In this document: piece after piece, positions 1 to 10,400 of the stretch | How the letters are laid out: each line of letters begins with the position of its first letter | Numbering within the stretch: the stretch's first letter is position 1 | Program-made: the position numbers and the translations under genes | Source of the DNA: Alteromonas sp. ASW11-130 | Lineage (GTDB): Bacteria > Pseudomonadota > Gammaproteobacteria > Enterobacterales > Alteromonadaceae | Direction of reading: 5' to 3' | DNA length: 64,000 nucleotides | Assembly: GCF_026183735.1 (NCBI RefSeq) | Contig: NZ_JAPFRE010000027.1 | Span: forward strand, 506,197 to 570,196 | Notes under the pieces: model-generated | The model's input: the letters and a program-made list of their open reading frames with translations, nothing else | Databases searched by the model: none | What the model was told of the DNA's origin: nothing

Positions 1-1
1 T

Positions 2-391
<390 letters not shown>

Positions 392-409
392 CTATTTAGT
401 GAATGCTGT

Positions 410-829
410 ATGAATTTATCTACGTCTTTTTATCGTTATTTAGCATTGTTTTCCTATAGCGGCTTACTAATTCTCGTGATTAGTTGGCATAGTATACTGG
501 TTGAAGAAACCCCTTATTCTGGCTTTTTTATTTTCCTCATCTATATATTGCCGCTCCTACTTCCCCTAAAAGGAATAGCTCAAGCCAACCCCTACACCCA
601 CGCCTGGGCAAACTTTATCGTTATGTTATACCTTATTCATGGTTTTACCATAAGTTACGCCGAACCGGCATTACGCCTATACGGTATCATTGAAATTCTG
701 TTGGCAACGTTGATGTTTATCGGCTGTAGTTTTTTTGCGAGAAAAAGAGGAAGAGAATTAAACTTAGGATTGAAAAAGCTAAAAGTAGAGATGCAGGAAG
801 AACGCGATCGTTTCAATGGAGTAAAATAA
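410..829 (+). CDS. DUF2069 inner-membrane protein
   Basis: A 139-residue protein with four predicted membrane helices at about residues 10-28, 38-54, 66-82 and 91-109, followed by a strongly charged C-terminal tail rich in Lys, Arg and Glu. This length, topology and position between a WrbA-like gene and the hda region match the DUF2069 family of small gammaproteobacterial membrane proteins. No function is established for the family to my knowledge. Its stop codon overlaps the start of the next gene by one base (TAATG), so the two are probably translationally coupled. The start at 410 has no obvious ribosome-binding site. Confidence 0.75.
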   Translation: MNLSTSFYRYLALFSYSGLLILVISWHSILVEETPYSGFFIFLIYILPLLLPLKGIAQANPYTHAWANFIVMLYLIHGFTISYAEPALRLYGIIEILLATLMFIGCSFFARKRGRELNLGLKKLKVEMQEERDRFNGVK

Positions 830-2715
830 TGCGTTGGATTTTGTTTTTCAGTGTAATGTTACTCATTAGCTGTGGGGGCTCTAGCAGCAATGAGACGACG
901 AAAAATACACCTACTTTAGTGATCTCAGGTCCCACCGAAGTGGTGGTCGGTGATTCGGTAGACCTTGTCGTCACGGTCAACAATAATGACCCTATCGAAT
1001 CGGTCCGATGGGAAGTAAATGACGATAACATCACTCTCTTATCAGCGCATACTCAGGTAGTTAGCTTTGACACGCCATCCGCGCGTGACTATATGTTTAA
1101 CGTTACCGCGACAACGGCATCAGGAGAAAACTTAAGCACCGATTACTTGTTGACGGTAGTGGAAGGCAGCCCCCCCGAAGCAATTATTAGAATTGGGCAT
1201 GAAGCTGCAGAAGGAGGCCGTGTCTCTCTGCGTGTCGACAATACTACAGATAAAGCAATTGAGTCTGTCGTTTGGCAACAAACTTCTGGACCCACAGCGG
1301 TGGACGTAGTATTTGATGATAATAACGAGCCCCAGCAAAACATTTACTTTGACGCTCCTAGAGTAGACGTTGATGCCATTCTTACCTATCGGGCCACATT
1401 ACAATACGATGATGGGTCAGAAGCTTCAGATGAAGCACAGGTTTTAGTCAAAAATATGGAAATTGACGAAGATGCATTTTTTACCCGCAGTGAAATGTTT
1501 GTCTCAAGCCACATGGAACCTTACCAAAAAGACAGCCCGTACGCAGAAGCATTAAGTAATTGTGTTTATAACAATGAAATCGTCTACCCCTGTAGCTTTG
1601 AAACGTTATCACTAATTGGTCAGCAAACTGAATCACCTACAATCGATGACATCCTTGATCGCACGTATGTTTCACACCCATGGATGGGGGATGCGTTTAA
1701 AGAATACCTTGAAAATGCTCCAGCAGGGGATGACATGCTTAACTTGCTACGGGCGGTTACGGCAATTGTCATATCCTATGATATTCGCCCCTCGTTTTAT
1801 TGGGTGGCAACCGGGGCTATATATCTGGACGCGCGTAATTTTTGGAGGACGCCAGCAGAAAGGGATACGTTGAACACGGAGCCCGACTACCGCAGCCAGT
1901 TTGGCAACGCATTAAATTATCGCACTACGTGGCGTTATGTGAAAGACGGTGAGTACTATTACCCGCAAAATGGTTTAGCGCCAGAACAACGCAACACCCG
2001 CACAATGCTCGGTGTTCAGCAAGCTGTCGACTGGTTGTTATATCATGAGCTGGGGCATGCTAACGATTTTTTTAATTATGCAACCTGGTCACACATTCCG
2101 TTATCGACAACCCCGTATGATTGGTTCGAAAATAATTCACCAAAATCAGACGATTTAGCCACGAGTTTGCCATTAACTTCAACTGAACTACATGATTTAG
2201 CTGCGGTTAAATACGGTGGCGAAACTGCGACGCCTCAACAAAAAGCCTATACAGCTGAAGATATAGCCAACTTTTTTCAGCAAGATAGCGCCTCGTCTTT
2301 TTATTCTTATTACACTACCCGGGAAGATTACGCTACGCTTTTCGAACAGTTCATGATGCTATATCGCATTGAAGCTTCTTCTGATGTGGGTGTGTTCACT
2401 GATGAAACGTTTGAGAACGAGACGTATATTCTCACATGGGGCCAGCGAAATCGTATCAATCATCATAGTGTTCAGCAACGAGCAAAGTATGTCGTTAATC
2501 GTGTGCTGCCAGAATTAAACGTTACGTCTATACAGGCTGCCCTTCCTGAACCCCAAGTATTGCCTGCGGGCACGGATTGGTATGAAACAGTCACGCTTGA
2601 TGATGAAAAGGAATCTGTCAATTCGTTAGCAACATTCCGTACGCAAAAAGTAATTGCGACTCCCCGCCCAGACATACAGCCAACGTTACCGTTTCCTGTA
2701 AAAGTAAGTCGGTAA
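829..2715 (+). CDS. Lipoprotein with Ig/PKD-like domains and a zinc-metallopeptidase motif
   Basis: A 628-residue protein starting with a lipoprotein signal peptide (hydrophobic stretch ending LLISC, then a Gly/Ser linker). Residues about 28-110 and 113-208 look like two PKD/Ig-like beta-sandwich repeats (V-x-W-x-x and T-A-T-x-x-x-G patterns). The rest contains the motif HELGH at residues 406-410, the HExxH zinc site of gluzincin-type peptidases; Glu506, in a segment EDYATLFEQF, is a candidate third ligand. I infer a surface- or periplasm-anchored metallopeptidase, but do not recognise the family. It overlaps the preceding gene by one base, and the next gene is convergent. A function other than proteolysis is possible because the HExxH motif alone is weak evidence. 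Confidence 0.7.
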   Translation: MRWILFFSVMLLISCGGSSSNETTKNTPTLVISGPTEVVVGDSVDLVVTVNNNDPIESVRWEVNDDNITLLSAHTQVVSFDTPSARDYMFNVTATTASGENLSTDYLLTVVEGSPPEAIIRIGHEAAEGGRVSLRVDNTTDKAIESVVWQQTSGPTAVDVVFDDNNEPQQNIYFDAPRVDVDAILTYRATLQYDDGSEASDEAQVLVKNMEIDEDAFFTRSEMFVSSHMEPYQKDSPYAEALSNCVYNNEIVYPCSFETLSLIGQQTESPTIDDILDRTYVSHPWMGDAFKEYLENAPAGDDMLNLLRAVTAIVISYDIRPSFYWVATGAIYLDARNFWRTPAERDTLNTEPDYRSQFGNALNYRTTWRYVKDGEYYYPQNGLAPEQRNTRTMLGVQQAVDWLLYHELGHANDFFNYATWSHIPLSTTPYDWFENNSPKSDDLATSLPLTSTELHDLAAVKYGGETATPQQKAYTAEDIANFFQQDSASSFYSYYTTREDYATLFEQFMMLYRIEASSDVGVFTDETFENETYILTWGQRNRINHHSVQQRAKYVVNRVLPELNVTSIQAALPEPQVLPAGTDWYETVTLDDEKESVNSLATFRTQKVIATPRPDIQPTLPFPVKVSR

Positions 2716-2747
2716 TTAATAGAAGGCTATTAATTTTTAATTATTAA

Positions 2748-3512
2748 TTAGCCTTCACTTTCGATTACCTGCCTGACTAAATTCAATGTTAGGCGTTTCT
2801 TCTCCTGTAGTGACCTTTCATCTAAAATATCTAACACTCGTAGTAACGAAGGTAAATCTCTGTCACTTCGATTAAGTAAATAATCCAACGCCGCCTCTGA
2901 CAACTTTAAACCTCTTTGTTGGGCCCTAAGCCTGATTACCTTCTTTCTTTCCTCTTCAGTTAATGCGTGGACTTGAAACGTTATACCCCACCCTAACCGA
3001 GAGCGAAGATCGGGCAACTTAAAATCAGGATGTGATGGGCCTAGTTCAGACGTGCAAACCAGTGTTGTAAATTGGGACTCATTCACTCGATTAATCAAGT
3101 CAAAGATACTTACTTCCCATTCGCGAACTCCCGAGATTGCCTGTAAATTATCAAGACAGATAACGCCCACCTGTTCGAGTCCGTCTAATAATTGCGGATG
3201 CAAAGAATTAAAGTCATTCAAATTGAGATAGATATGAGAGGATTGTTGTTGAGCGAGTTCATGACACATTGAAAAAAGTAAATGACTTTTTCCCCTCCCC
3301 TTTCCGCCGACAATATTAACCAACGGCATATTTTGCCCTGAATTAGCGTTTAAATATGTTCTCCGATCTTCAAAGGGGGAATTAGACAGCTTCGAAAGCA
3401 AGTCAACCAATTGACTGTTTTTCCCCACCACAAAACTGGAAAAGGTTTCATCAACTGGTAAGCTTACAGGAAGCGGTAGTTGTACTGCCTGCGCGGGTTT
3501 ATTGCTATTCAT
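2748..3512 (-). CDS. hda: DnaA regulatory inactivator Hda
   Basis: A 254-residue AAA+ protein related to the DnaA ATPase domain. Near the N terminus it carries QLPLPV (residues 11-16), the beta-clamp-binding motif Hda uses to dock on the sliding clamp. The Walker A loop GGKGRGKS is at residues 69-76, a Walker B-like strand GVICLDN follows, and SRLGWG is the box VII region. Hda with the DNA-loaded clamp stimulates ATP hydrolysis on DnaA and so prevents re-initiation of replication. The length is close to E. coli Hda (about 233-248). The start at 3512 lies inside the end of the upstream DUF2066 gene (8-base overlap), which indicates coupling. The gene is convergent with the metallopeptidase-like lipoprotein. 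Confidence 0.92.
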   Translation of the reverse strand: MNSNKPAQAVQLPLPVSLPVDETFSSFVVGKNSQLVDLLSKLSNSPFEDRRTYLNANSGQNMPLVNIVGGKGRGKSHLLFSMCHELAQQQSSHIYLNLNDFNSLHPQLLDGLEQVGVICLDNLQAISGVREWEVSIFDLINRVNESQFTTLVCTSELGPSHPDFKLPDLRSRLGWGITFQVHALTEEERKKVIRLRAQQRGLKLSEAALDYLLNRSDRDLPSLLRVLDILDERSLQEKKRLTLNLVRQVIESEG

Positions 3513-4626
3513 CCCAGTAAAAATTCAATCCTTCCAAAGGTTGGCCGAATGCATCATTTACTGGCAACAAACGGGATTGCAAAGATAGGCTTTTGATAAG
3601 ATCGCTTACCGTACCCACAAGCTCAATATCAAACGTTGCCACTGAGCCATGTTGTTGTGATAAGGCCGCTTTCCGTATGACACTTATACTTTCCAGGTAA
3701 CGTTGGGAGCGTACATACTTTTGTAACGAATTTATGTTAGCCACGGAAATTTTCACAATATTTATCTTTCCATTTTCCGCGCCTGAAGTTACGGCAAAAT
3801 TTTGCCCAAGATGTTCTGCAAAAGCGTTTATGATAGAAATTGCCAGCTCATCAATTGAATCGCCGTAAAGGGTACCAAACTCAGATTGCGTACGTCCGAT
3901 AAAAATCCAATCCGTTGCATAGTTACCTTTGGCCACTGTTTTTTCAGCGTCTCTTTTATCTTCTACTACTGGATAGATACGCGCACCAATCACGTAATCA
4001 ACGTCATATCGCTCAGACGCTTGGGTTAAAGATTTAGCAAACCTGCCCCAAACATCATAAACCGAAATTGCATCATTATCGACTAAATCCATTAACGGCA
4101 GACTTAGCGGCACCCCGCGCTCTGCAGCACGTTGGCGAAGCTTACGCGTGGTGGATGAAAGCTGTGCTTCATCTACAATATAGCGTTGTCCGCGTTCATT
4201 TTCTATTGCTAACCACAGCAGCGATTCAGGTCGTCGATTTCCCCATACGGGTAATCCTTCACTATGCAAACGTTGCATTAAAACCCGGTTGTCGAATTCA
4301 GCCACAAATAACAATTGATTCTGTTTAGACTCGTACTGATAGGAACGCAGGAATTGCTGGGGGTTTGACAACCATCCTTTAACAGCTGGCAATGTGACTA
4401 TATCCGTTTGTCCACTCATCTTTACCAAAACCTGCTCTAGCGCTTGTCTCTGCGCTTTCTGTTGAGTCTGCCGAGACTGATCAGAGACCGGCACCCTTGC
4501 CACATGTGACTCAACTGAAACGCTTGCATACGCCGCAAATATAAGAAAATTTGACGCTAACCAAGCGATCGCGATAACGGACAGGTATCGAATAAAAAAT
4601 GACATCAGTCGATTGACAACCTTCAT
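3505..4626 (-). CDS. DUF2066 exported protein
   Basis: A 373-residue protein with a long N-terminal hydrophobic segment (residues about 12-34, ending AAYAS), consistent with a signal peptide. A shorter start at Met8 would also give a good signal peptide. The body matches the DUF2066 family that lies upstream of hda in many gammaproteobacteria; the segment RQALEQVLVKMSGQ just after the signal is typical as I recall it. No function is known. It overlaps hda by 8 bases and is divergent from purM, with a 179-base shared upstream region. Confidence 0.8.
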   Translation of the reverse strand: MKVVNRLMSFFIRYLSVIAIAWLASNFLIFAAYASVSVESHVARVPVSDQSRQTQQKAQRQALEQVLVKMSGQTDIVTLPAVKGWLSNPQQFLRSYQYESKQNQLLFVAEFDNRVLMQRLHSEGLPVWGNRRPESLLWLAIENERGQRYIVDEAQLSSTTRKLRQRAAERGVPLSLPLMDLVDNDAISVYDVWGRFAKSLTQASERYDVDYVIGARIYPVVEDKRDAEKTVAKGNYATDWIFIGRTQSEFGTLYGDSIDELAISIINAFAEHLGQNFAVTSGAENGKINIVKISVANINSLQKYVRSQRYLESISVIRKAALSQQHGSVATFDIELVGTVSDLIKSLSLQSRLLPVNDAFGQPLEGLNFYWDE

Positions 4627-4805
4627 TTAAAACTGAATTCAAAAAATGAGGCGTTATTGTGTGCTATTTGAAAAAGTTTTTCACCTTATAAAGTGTATTT
4701 TATCGTTAATCTTAGGAACGAAAAAACAAGTAACAAGATTGGACTTACTTTCACTACCTGATAGAATTCGCGTTTTTCCTACCACTACCGAATCAGGGCA
4801 AAACA

Positions 4806-5843
4806 GTGAGCGATAAAACCACACCACTTAGCTATAAAGATGCTGGCGTAGATATAGATGCTGGTAATCAACTTGTAGAGCGTATAAAAGAAGTTACCAA
4901 ACGTACGCATCGCCCTGAAGTAAAAGGCGGCCTGGGTGGTTTTGGTGCGTTGTGCGAAATACCAGCAAAATATAAACGTCCATTATTGGTTTCCGGTACC
5001 GATGGCGTAGGCACCAAATTACGGTTGGCTATGGACGCTGGCATTCACGACGGTGTGGGTATTGATCTTGTCGCCATGTGTGTAAATGATTTAATTGTTT
5101 TAGGCGCAGAACCTTTGTATTTCCTTGACTACTACGCCACGGGAAAGCTCGACGTGAATGTGGCTGCAGAGGTGGTAGCCGGTATTGGTAATGGGTGTGA
5201 GCAAGCCGGTTGCGCTTTGATCGGTGGTGAAACAGCCGAAATGCCTGGGATGTATCAGGACGGAGATTATGACATTGCAGGCTTTTGCACTGGAGTAGTT
5301 GAAGCCGACAATGTTATTGATGGCAGTCAGGTCAATCCAGGTCAGAAAATTATTGCATTAGCATCTTCGGGTCCTCATTCAAACGGTTTCTCGTTGATTC
5401 GTAAAATTATAGAGGTGTCTGACGCGGATATTGAAGCTGAGTTCGATGGAAAACCTCTTAAAGAGCATTTACTTGCCCCCACAAAAATTTATGTAAAGTC
5501 AGTGTTGACACTACTTGAAAAGATAAACGTAACCGCTATCAGTCATATAACTGGAGGTGGATTTTGGGAAAATATCCCCAGAGTACTGCCGGATGACTGT
5601 AAAGCAGTTATCGACGAAAGTAGCTGGCAATGGCCAGCTATATTCAATTGGTTACAACGTCAGGGCAATGTTGAACGCCATGAAATGTACCGCACGTTTA
5701 ATTGTGGTGTGGGCATGATACTGGTAGTAAATGAAGCGGATGTAGAACCTACAATTGCACTTCTACAAGAGCAAGGAGAGTCAGCTTGGTTGATTGGACA
5801 TATTGAAGCAAAAGATTCAGACCTTTCTGTTGAGATTAATTAG
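4806..5843 (+). CDS. purM: Phosphoribosylaminoimidazole (AIR) synthetase PurM
   Basis: The 345-residue product has the same length as E. coli PurM and contains [13 protein letters not shown] and [14 protein letters not shown] near the N terminus plus the [15 protein letters not shown] loop, hallmarks of AIR synthetase. It performs the fifth step of de novo purine synthesis, closing the imidazole ring of FGAM with ATP in the cytoplasm. The start is GTG (reading [14 protein letters not shown]), which matches the usual N terminus. The stop TAG is directly followed by the ATG of purN with no gap, so the two are co-translated. I saw no clear PurR operator in the 179 bases upstream. Confidence 0.96.
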   Translation: MSDKTTPLSYKDAGVDIDAGNQLVERIKEVTKRTHRPEVKGGLGGFGALCEIPAKYKRPLLVSGTDGVGTKLRLAMDAGIHDGVGIDLVAMCVNDLIVLGAEPLYFLDYYATGKLDVNVAAEVVAGIGNGCEQAGCALIGGETAEMPGMYQDGDYDIAGFCTGVVEADNVIDGSQVNPGQKIIALASSGPHSNGFSLIRKIIEVSDADIEAEFDGKPLKEHLLAPTKIYVKSVLTLLEKINVTAISHITGGGFWENIPRVLPDDCKAVIDESSWQWPAIFNWLQRQGNVERHEMYRTFNCGVGMILVVNEADVEPTIALLQEQGESAWLIGHIEAKDSDLSVEIN

Positions 5844-6494
5844 ATGACTCCAGTAGTACCTTCGATTTGCGTTTTAATCTCTGGTAACGGCTCTAACTTA
5901 CAAGCTATTATTGATGCCATCGCTACTGGGAAACTTGAAGCGAAAATCGCCTGCGTGATCTCAAATCGTACTGACGCATATGGTTTAACAAGAGCAGAAA
6001 TGGCTGGTATTCCAGCCCACACTCTCGATCACAATGCGTTCGATGATAGAGAAAACTATGATTACGCTTTGAAAGAATTAATCGACCGTTACCACCCTGA
6101 TTGCGTGGTGCTTGCAGGCTTTATGAGAATCTTGACTGCAGATTTAGTCAATCATTACGCAGGCAAGATGTTTAATATCCATCCTTCGTTATTACCCAAA
6201 TACAAAGGATTGCATACCCATAAACAAGCTATCGAAAATGGCGATACTGAACATGGAGTCAGTGTACATTTTGTTACCCCTGAGCTAGATGGCGGTCCAG
6301 TTGTAATACAAAGCAGAGTACCTGTTTTTGAAGACGATTCGGAAGTGGAACTTGCGGCGCGGGTACAGGAACAAGAAAGGCAAATTTACCCGTTAGTGTT
6401 ACAATGGTTTTGTAGTGGCAGGTTGGTAATGCACGAAAATAACGCCATAATGGATGGACAACGTCTTCCATTATCAGGCTATGCAAGTGAGTAA
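5844..6494 (+). CDS. purN: Phosphoribosylglycinamide formyltransferase PurN
   Basis: A 216-residue protein with the GAR transformylase signature. The phosphate-binding loop SGNGSNLQ is near the N terminus. The catalytic triad is visible as Asn111 and His113 (in NIHPSLLPKYKG) and Asp149 (in ELDGGPV). It transfers a formyl group from 10-formyl-tetrahydrofolate to GAR, the third step of purine synthesis. The start codon abuts the purM stop, an arrangement also seen in E. coli. The next gene, DUF3108, starts one base after the purN stop, so all three probably share a transcript. Confidence 0.95.
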   Translation: MTPVVPSICVLISGNGSNLQAIIDAIATGKLEAKIACVISNRTDAYGLTRAEMAGIPAHTLDHNAFDDRENYDYALKELIDRYHPDCVVLAGFMRILTADLVNHYAGKMFNIHPSLLPKYKGLHTHKQAIENGDTEHGVSVHFVTPELDGGPVVIQSRVPVFEDDSEVELAARVQEQERQIYPLVLQWFCSGRLVMHENNAIMDGQRLPLSGYASE

Positions 6495-6495
6495 A

Positions 6496-7221
6496 ATGAA
6501 CCCGCTCAAATCATTTCAACATGCAATCGTTTGTTCGACTGTAATTGTTTCAATGTTTTTGGCTGGTTTTGTCTTCGCAACATTACCGCAGTTGGTTCCG
6601 TTCAAGGCGGAATATATTGCATACAAATGGGGAGATGATATTGGAAAAGCAGAGTTAAAATTAGAAAAGTTATCTAAGAACCAATACTCGCTCACCTATT
6701 CCTCTGACGTGTCAAAATTTTTCTTGTCAGATAAACGCTACGAACATTCAATTTTTACGGTGAGAAATAATCATCTGGTTCCCCATCAGTACTATTTTAG
6801 TCGTACCGGCACCGGCGCCGACAAAAAGCTTAAACTGAAGTTTGTGGAAAAACCCGAACGTCAGATTTTAGTTAATGAGTCAACCTCCCAAGACTGGCAC
6901 AAAGAGTTAGATAACCAACTTTACCGTATTGATTTACCCCGCCAGTTGGCCGCGGGTAAAGAGTCTTTATCGTATGATTTCATTAATTACCGCGCAGAAA
7001 TACGGAACTATCAAATTGATGTAGTAGATAAAGAAACGCTAGTGTTACCTTATGGCAAGCTTGATACTATTAAAGTTCAAATTATCAGACAGTCTAGCAG
7101 CCGTGAAACCTACGCGTGGTTTGCCCCTGCACTGGATTATAATCTTGTCAGATTGCAACAATTCAAAGATAATGATGAACAGGGTGATATCAAATTAGTA
7201 AGCTATACGCCTATAAACTAA
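6496..7221 (+). CDS. DUF3108 exported protein
   Basis: Starting at ATG 6496 the product is 241 residues with a signal peptide (MNPLKSFQHAIVCSTV, hydrophobic to about residue 29, cleavage near FVFA). An earlier in-frame ATG at 6454 would put 39 bases inside purN and spoil the signal peptide, so I prefer 6496. The body (LVPFKAEYIAYKWGDDIGKAEL, later RNYQIDVVDKETLVLPYG, and the closing ALDYNLVRLQQF) matches DUF3108, a periplasmic or outer-membrane-associated beta-rich family often found next to purMN in this group. No activity is assigned to the family. Confidence 0.8.
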   Translation: MNPLKSFQHAIVCSTVIVSMFLAGFVFATLPQLVPFKAEYIAYKWGDDIGKAELKLEKLSKNQYSLTYSSDVSKFFLSDKRYEHSIFTVRNNHLVPHQYYFSRTGTGADKKLKLKFVEKPERQILVNESTSQDWHKELDNQLYRIDLPRQLAAGKESLSYDFINYRAEIRNYQIDVVDKETLVLPYGKLDTIKVQIIRQSSSRETYAWFAPALDYNLVRLQQFKDNDEQGDIKLVSYTPIN

Positions 7222-7301
7222 CCTGCCAAGAAAGCCCTATTGCCTAGATCAATATAAACGCGCTTCCCTTCTATTTCTTAGTTAGTTTACGTCGATTCGC
7301 C

Positions 7302-7328
7302 TTGATCTTTTACCACATTGATTATAAT
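7302..7328 (+). promoter_or_regulatory. Candidate sigma-70 promoter of fadE
   Basis: A perfect -10 hexamer TATAAT lies at 7323-7328, with TTGATC (4 of 6 matching TTGACA) at 7302-7307. The spacer is 15 bases, shorter than ideal. Transcription would start near 7335, about 100 bases upstream of the fadE start codon. Confidence 0.5.
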
Positions 7329-7337
7329 TTTAAACTA

Positions 7338-7354
7338 TTCTGGTCAGACCTCAA
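7338..7354. promoter_or_regulatory. FadR-like operator upstream of fadE
   Basis: The 17-mer ttcTGGTCAGACCtcaa has the symmetric core TGGTC-A-GACC of the FadR consensus (CTGGTCNGACC). It lies just downstream of the candidate -10 box, at the expected transcription start, which is a repressing position. FadR releases such sites on binding long-chain acyl-CoA, so this would induce beta-oxidation when fatty acids are available. The right half-site is imperfect outside the core. Confidence 0.65.
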
Positions 7355-7438
7355 TTCACGCTGATAAGCCGTGTCTGAGAATAAGCAATTCAATAAACCG
7401 TCTTGAATTGCATAGCCGTTTATCAAGGAGACATACTA

Positions 7439-9904
7439 ATGGCTGAATTTATGTGGCTTTTAATTATTTTGATTGCGCTAAGTATTGCCAGTTATAAGCG
7501 CGCTAGCCTTACCACCAGCGCTGCCGTAGTAGCGGGAATAATGGTCATCGGGACGCTGTTCTCAGAAATTGACTGGCTGGGGTGGCTGGTTTTTCTAGCG
7601 ATAGCAGTACCACTCGTTGTTCCGTCGTTGCGAAAGCAGTATATCTCTAGCAAACTTCTAGCATTCTACCGCAAGGTTATGCCGGAGATGTCTGTTACCG
7701 AACAAGAAGCGATAGACGCTGGTACGGTCTGGTGGGACGGTGAGATCTTCAGCGGCAACCCAAATTGGGATAAACTACATAGCATTCCAAAAGGACGCCT
7801 GACGGCTGAAGAACAAGCATTTTTAGATGGGCCTGTAGATCACGTTTGTTCAATGGTTGATGAGTGGCAAATCAATCATAAAGATGCAGATTTATCACCT
7901 GAGATTTGGGCTTACCTAAAAGAGCACAAGTTTTTTGCCATGATCATTAAGAAAAAATACGGTGGCTTGGAATTTTCTGCTTTCGCTCAGTCTCGCGTAT
8001 TACAAAAACTTGCTGGCACCAGTGCAGTTCTATCCAGTACCGTGGGTGTACCTAATTCATTAGGTCCTGGGGAATTACTGCAACATTATGGAACCCAGCA
8101 ACAGCAAGACTATTATTTACCACGCTTGGCTAGCGGTGAAGAAATTCCATGCTTTGCCCTTACGGGCCCGGAAGCTGGTTCTGACGCAGGTGCTATACCT
8201 GACGTAGGCGTAATCTGTAAAGGTCAGTGGGAAGGCGAAGAAATTACGGGCATGCGCTTAACCTTTAACAAGCGATACATTACGCTCGCTCCTATCGCCA
8301 CGTTGATTGGCTTAGCATTTAAATTGCAGGATCCCGATGGCTTATTGGGAAATGAAAAAGATTTAGGCATAACCTGCGCGCTTATCCCAAGAGATACCGA
8401 TGGCTTAGAAATTGGTCGGCGTCATTTTCCACTTAATACGCCTTTCCAGAATGGCCCCATCAAAGGAGAAGATATTTTTGTGCCTCTCGATTATATTATC
8501 GGTGGCCCAAAGATGGCTGGCCGCGGCTGGCGTATGCTGGTGGAGTGTTTATCTGTGGGTCGTTGTATCACCCTGCCCTCTACTGCTGCCGGCGGTGCAA
8601 AACAGGTAGCGCTTGCAACGGGTGCCTATGCTCGCATCCGCCGCCAATTCCGTATTCCTGTCGGTCAAATGGAAGGCGTCGAAGAAATGCTCGCTCGCAT
8701 TGGGGGTAACGCCTACCTGATGGACGGTGTCACTCGCTTTTCAACTGTTGGCATTGGATTAGGTGAAAAGCCATCGGTAATTTCTGCTATTAGTAAATAC
8801 CACCTAACCGAAAAGATGCGCCAGGTAATTAACGACGCAATGGATGTGCACGGTGGTAAAGGCATTATGTTAGGCCCCAATAATTATCTGGGACGTGGAT
8901 ATCAAGGTGCGCCAATTTCTATTACGGTAGAAGGTGCGAATATCCTCACACGTAACATGATGATTTTTGGACAAGGCGCGATGCGTTGTCATCCCTATGT
9001 TTTGCAAGAGATCCACGCAGCTAATCTAGAAGATCGCGAAGAGCGACTGGAAGAGTTCGATAAGGCAGTATTTGGTCACATCGGTTTTACCCTCTCCAAT
9101 TTGGTGCGTAGCAAATGGTTCTCATATACCGGGGGATATTTGCATAGCAGTCCATTTAAAGATAGCACTGCGCAATATTATAGATTGTTGCAAGGTTACA
9201 GCGCCAATCTAGCCTTACTTTCAGACGTATCCATGGCTGTACTTGGTGGTGATCTTAAACGTCGTGAGCGTTTATCGGCTCGCTTAGGCGATATATTAAG
9301 TGGGTTATTTCTGGCAAGCACCACGCTGAAACGCTACGATGAAGATGGCCGATTACATGAAGACGCACCACTTATGCATTGGGCAATGATGAATACGTTG
9401 TATGACATTGAAACGGCAATAGATGATTTTCTAGCAAATTTCCCTAATAAAGCAGTGGCGTTTTGCTTACGGGCTATTGTGCTTCCGTTTGGACGTCGTT
9501 GTAGCAAGCCTTCAGACTACATCGAGCATAAAATTGCTTTATTATTGCAACAACCTTGTTCAGCGAGAAGTCGTTTGGGTGATGGCCAATACCTTACACG
9601 GGAAAAAGGCAATCCATTTGGGGAGTTGGAACAAACGTTGGAAGACATTCTAGCCAGCGAACCTATTTTTGACCGAATTAGCAAAGAGAAAGGCCAAAAA
9701 TTATCATTTACCCAATTAGATAAACTTGCTGACGAAGCGTTGGATAAAGGTTGGATCACCCAAGCCGAAGCCGAGCAATTGCGTAAGACTGAAGCAGGTC
9801 GTTTGCATGTAATCAATGTTGACGATTTTGAACATGAGGAATTGATCGCAAATCAGGCTACCAAGCCAAAGGCTAAAACCAGTAAGAAAACTAAAGCTGC
9901 TTAG
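7439..9904 (+). CDS. fadE: Acyl-CoA dehydrogenase FadE
   Basis: An 821-residue acyl-CoA dehydrogenase of the large FadE type (E. coli FadE is 814). Two hydrophobic segments fill residues about 3-66, anchoring it to the membrane. The flavin-dependent core follows, with [12 protein letters not shown], the [26 protein letters not shown] helix and the [15 protein letters not shown] segment, then the C-terminal domain typical of FadE. It catalyses the first oxidation of beta-oxidation, acyl-CoA to trans-2-enoyl-CoA. The start ATG 7439 has an excellent ribosome-binding site (AAGGAG, 7 bases upstream); an in-frame TTG at 7403 has none. The Lys-rich C-terminal tail is an extension. Likely FadR-regulated. 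Confidence 0.94.
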   Translation: MAEFMWLLIILIALSIASYKRASLTTSAAVVAGIMVIGTLFSEIDWLGWLVFLAIAVPLVVPSLRKQYISSKLLAFYRKVMPEMSVTEQEAIDAGTVWWDGEIFSGNPNWDKLHSIPKGRLTAEEQAFLDGPVDHVCSMVDEWQINHKDADLSPEIWAYLKEHKFFAMIIKKKYGGLEFSAFAQSRVLQKLAGTSAVLSSTVGVPNSLGPGELLQHYGTQQQQDYYLPRLASGEEIPCFALTGPEAGSDAGAIPDVGVICKGQWEGEEITGMRLTFNKRYITLAPIATLIGLAFKLQDPDGLLGNEKDLGITCALIPRDTDGLEIGRRHFPLNTPFQNGPIKGEDIFVPLDYIIGGPKMAGRGWRMLVECLSVGRCITLPSTAAGGAKQVALATGAYARIRRQFRIPVGQMEGVEEMLARIGGNAYLMDGVTRFSTVGIGLGEKPSVISAISKYHLTEKMRQVINDAMDVHGGKGIMLGPNNYLGRGYQGAPISITVEGANILTRNMMIFGQGAMRCHPYVLQEIHAANLEDREERLEEFDKAVFGHIGFTLSNLVRSKWFSYTGGYLHSSPFKDSTAQYYRLLQGYSANLALLSDVSMAVLGGDLKRRERLSARLGDILSGLFLASTTLKRYDEDGRLHEDAPLMHWAMMNTLYDIETAIDDFLANFPNKAVAFCLRAIVLPFGRRCSKPSDYIEHKIALLLQQPCSARSRLGDGQYLTREKGNPFGELEQTLEDILASEPIFDRISKEKGQKLSFTQLDKLADEALDKGWITQAEAEQLRKTEAGRLHVINVDDFEHEELIANQATKPKAKTSKKTKAA

Positions 9905-9925
9905 TGTGCAACGTAAGAAGAGAGG

Positions 9926-9951
9926 GGGCTTCATTATGAAGCCCTTTTTTT
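9926..9951 (+). terminator. Rho-independent terminator of fadE
   Basis: An 8-bp perfect stem GGGCTTCA/TGAAGCCC with a 3-base loop is followed by seven T residues, 22 bases after the fadE stop. Confidence 0.88.
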
Positions 9952-9953
9952 GT

Positions 9954-10400
9954 TTAAATAAAAGAGCTAATAGATATTATATGCCCATCACAGGGCGCAG
10001 CAGATTTTTCCACTGAGTATTTTACTGGAAAATGCAAAGTATTATCAAATTCCGGGGTGCCTTGTAGCGTATCAACTTGCTGTTTCATATTTATAAAAAC
10101 CCGATCGATCGTAGGAAAGACGCGTTCGCTTGGCTCTAGATAGCTACCTTGACTTGGTATATATAGCGAGGTGATTTTACCTTCAACTACTTGAATTTCT
10201 ACTGGCGGAAATGGTTGGGCAGTGGGACAGTCATTCGGCGTCTCGCTATAAGTAAACGTATAAGAGTTTATTCCCGTAGCTTCCCATGCCGTTTGTTTTT
10301 CTAAAATAATCTCACGTAAATTCTGCTCTACCCTTTCTTCATTTTCGTTCCCACAGCCCAGTAACAGACCAGAAATAATAACCACTAAATATTTATTCAT
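9954..10400 (-). CDS. Small lipoprotein, DUF6174-like
   Basis: A 148-residue protein with a clear lipoprotein signal (MNKYLVVIISGLLLGC). The mature part has an alpha helix followed by W-E-A-T-G-I-N-S-Y-T-F-T-Y-S, then a Cys, the pattern P-V-E-I-Q-V-V-E-G-K-I and a second Cys near the end (SAAPCDGH). This looks like the DUF6174 family of small secreted or lipid-anchored proteins, whose function is unknown to me. The two Cys residues in the mature part could form a disulfide. It is convergent with fadE, and the fadE terminator ends three bases before its stop codon. Confidence 0.65.
   Translation of the reverse strand: MNKYLVVIISGLLLGCGNENEERVEQNLREIILEKQTAWEATGINSYTFTYSETPNDCPTAQPFPPVEIQVVEGKITSLYIPSQGSYLEPSERVFPTIDRVFINMKQQVDTLQGTPEFDNTLHFPVKYSVEKSAAPCDGHIISISSFI

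Noticed and set aside
4627..4805. Possible PurR operator before purM
   Set aside because: No stretch resembling the ACGCAAACGTTTGCGT palindrome was found; only AT-rich words.
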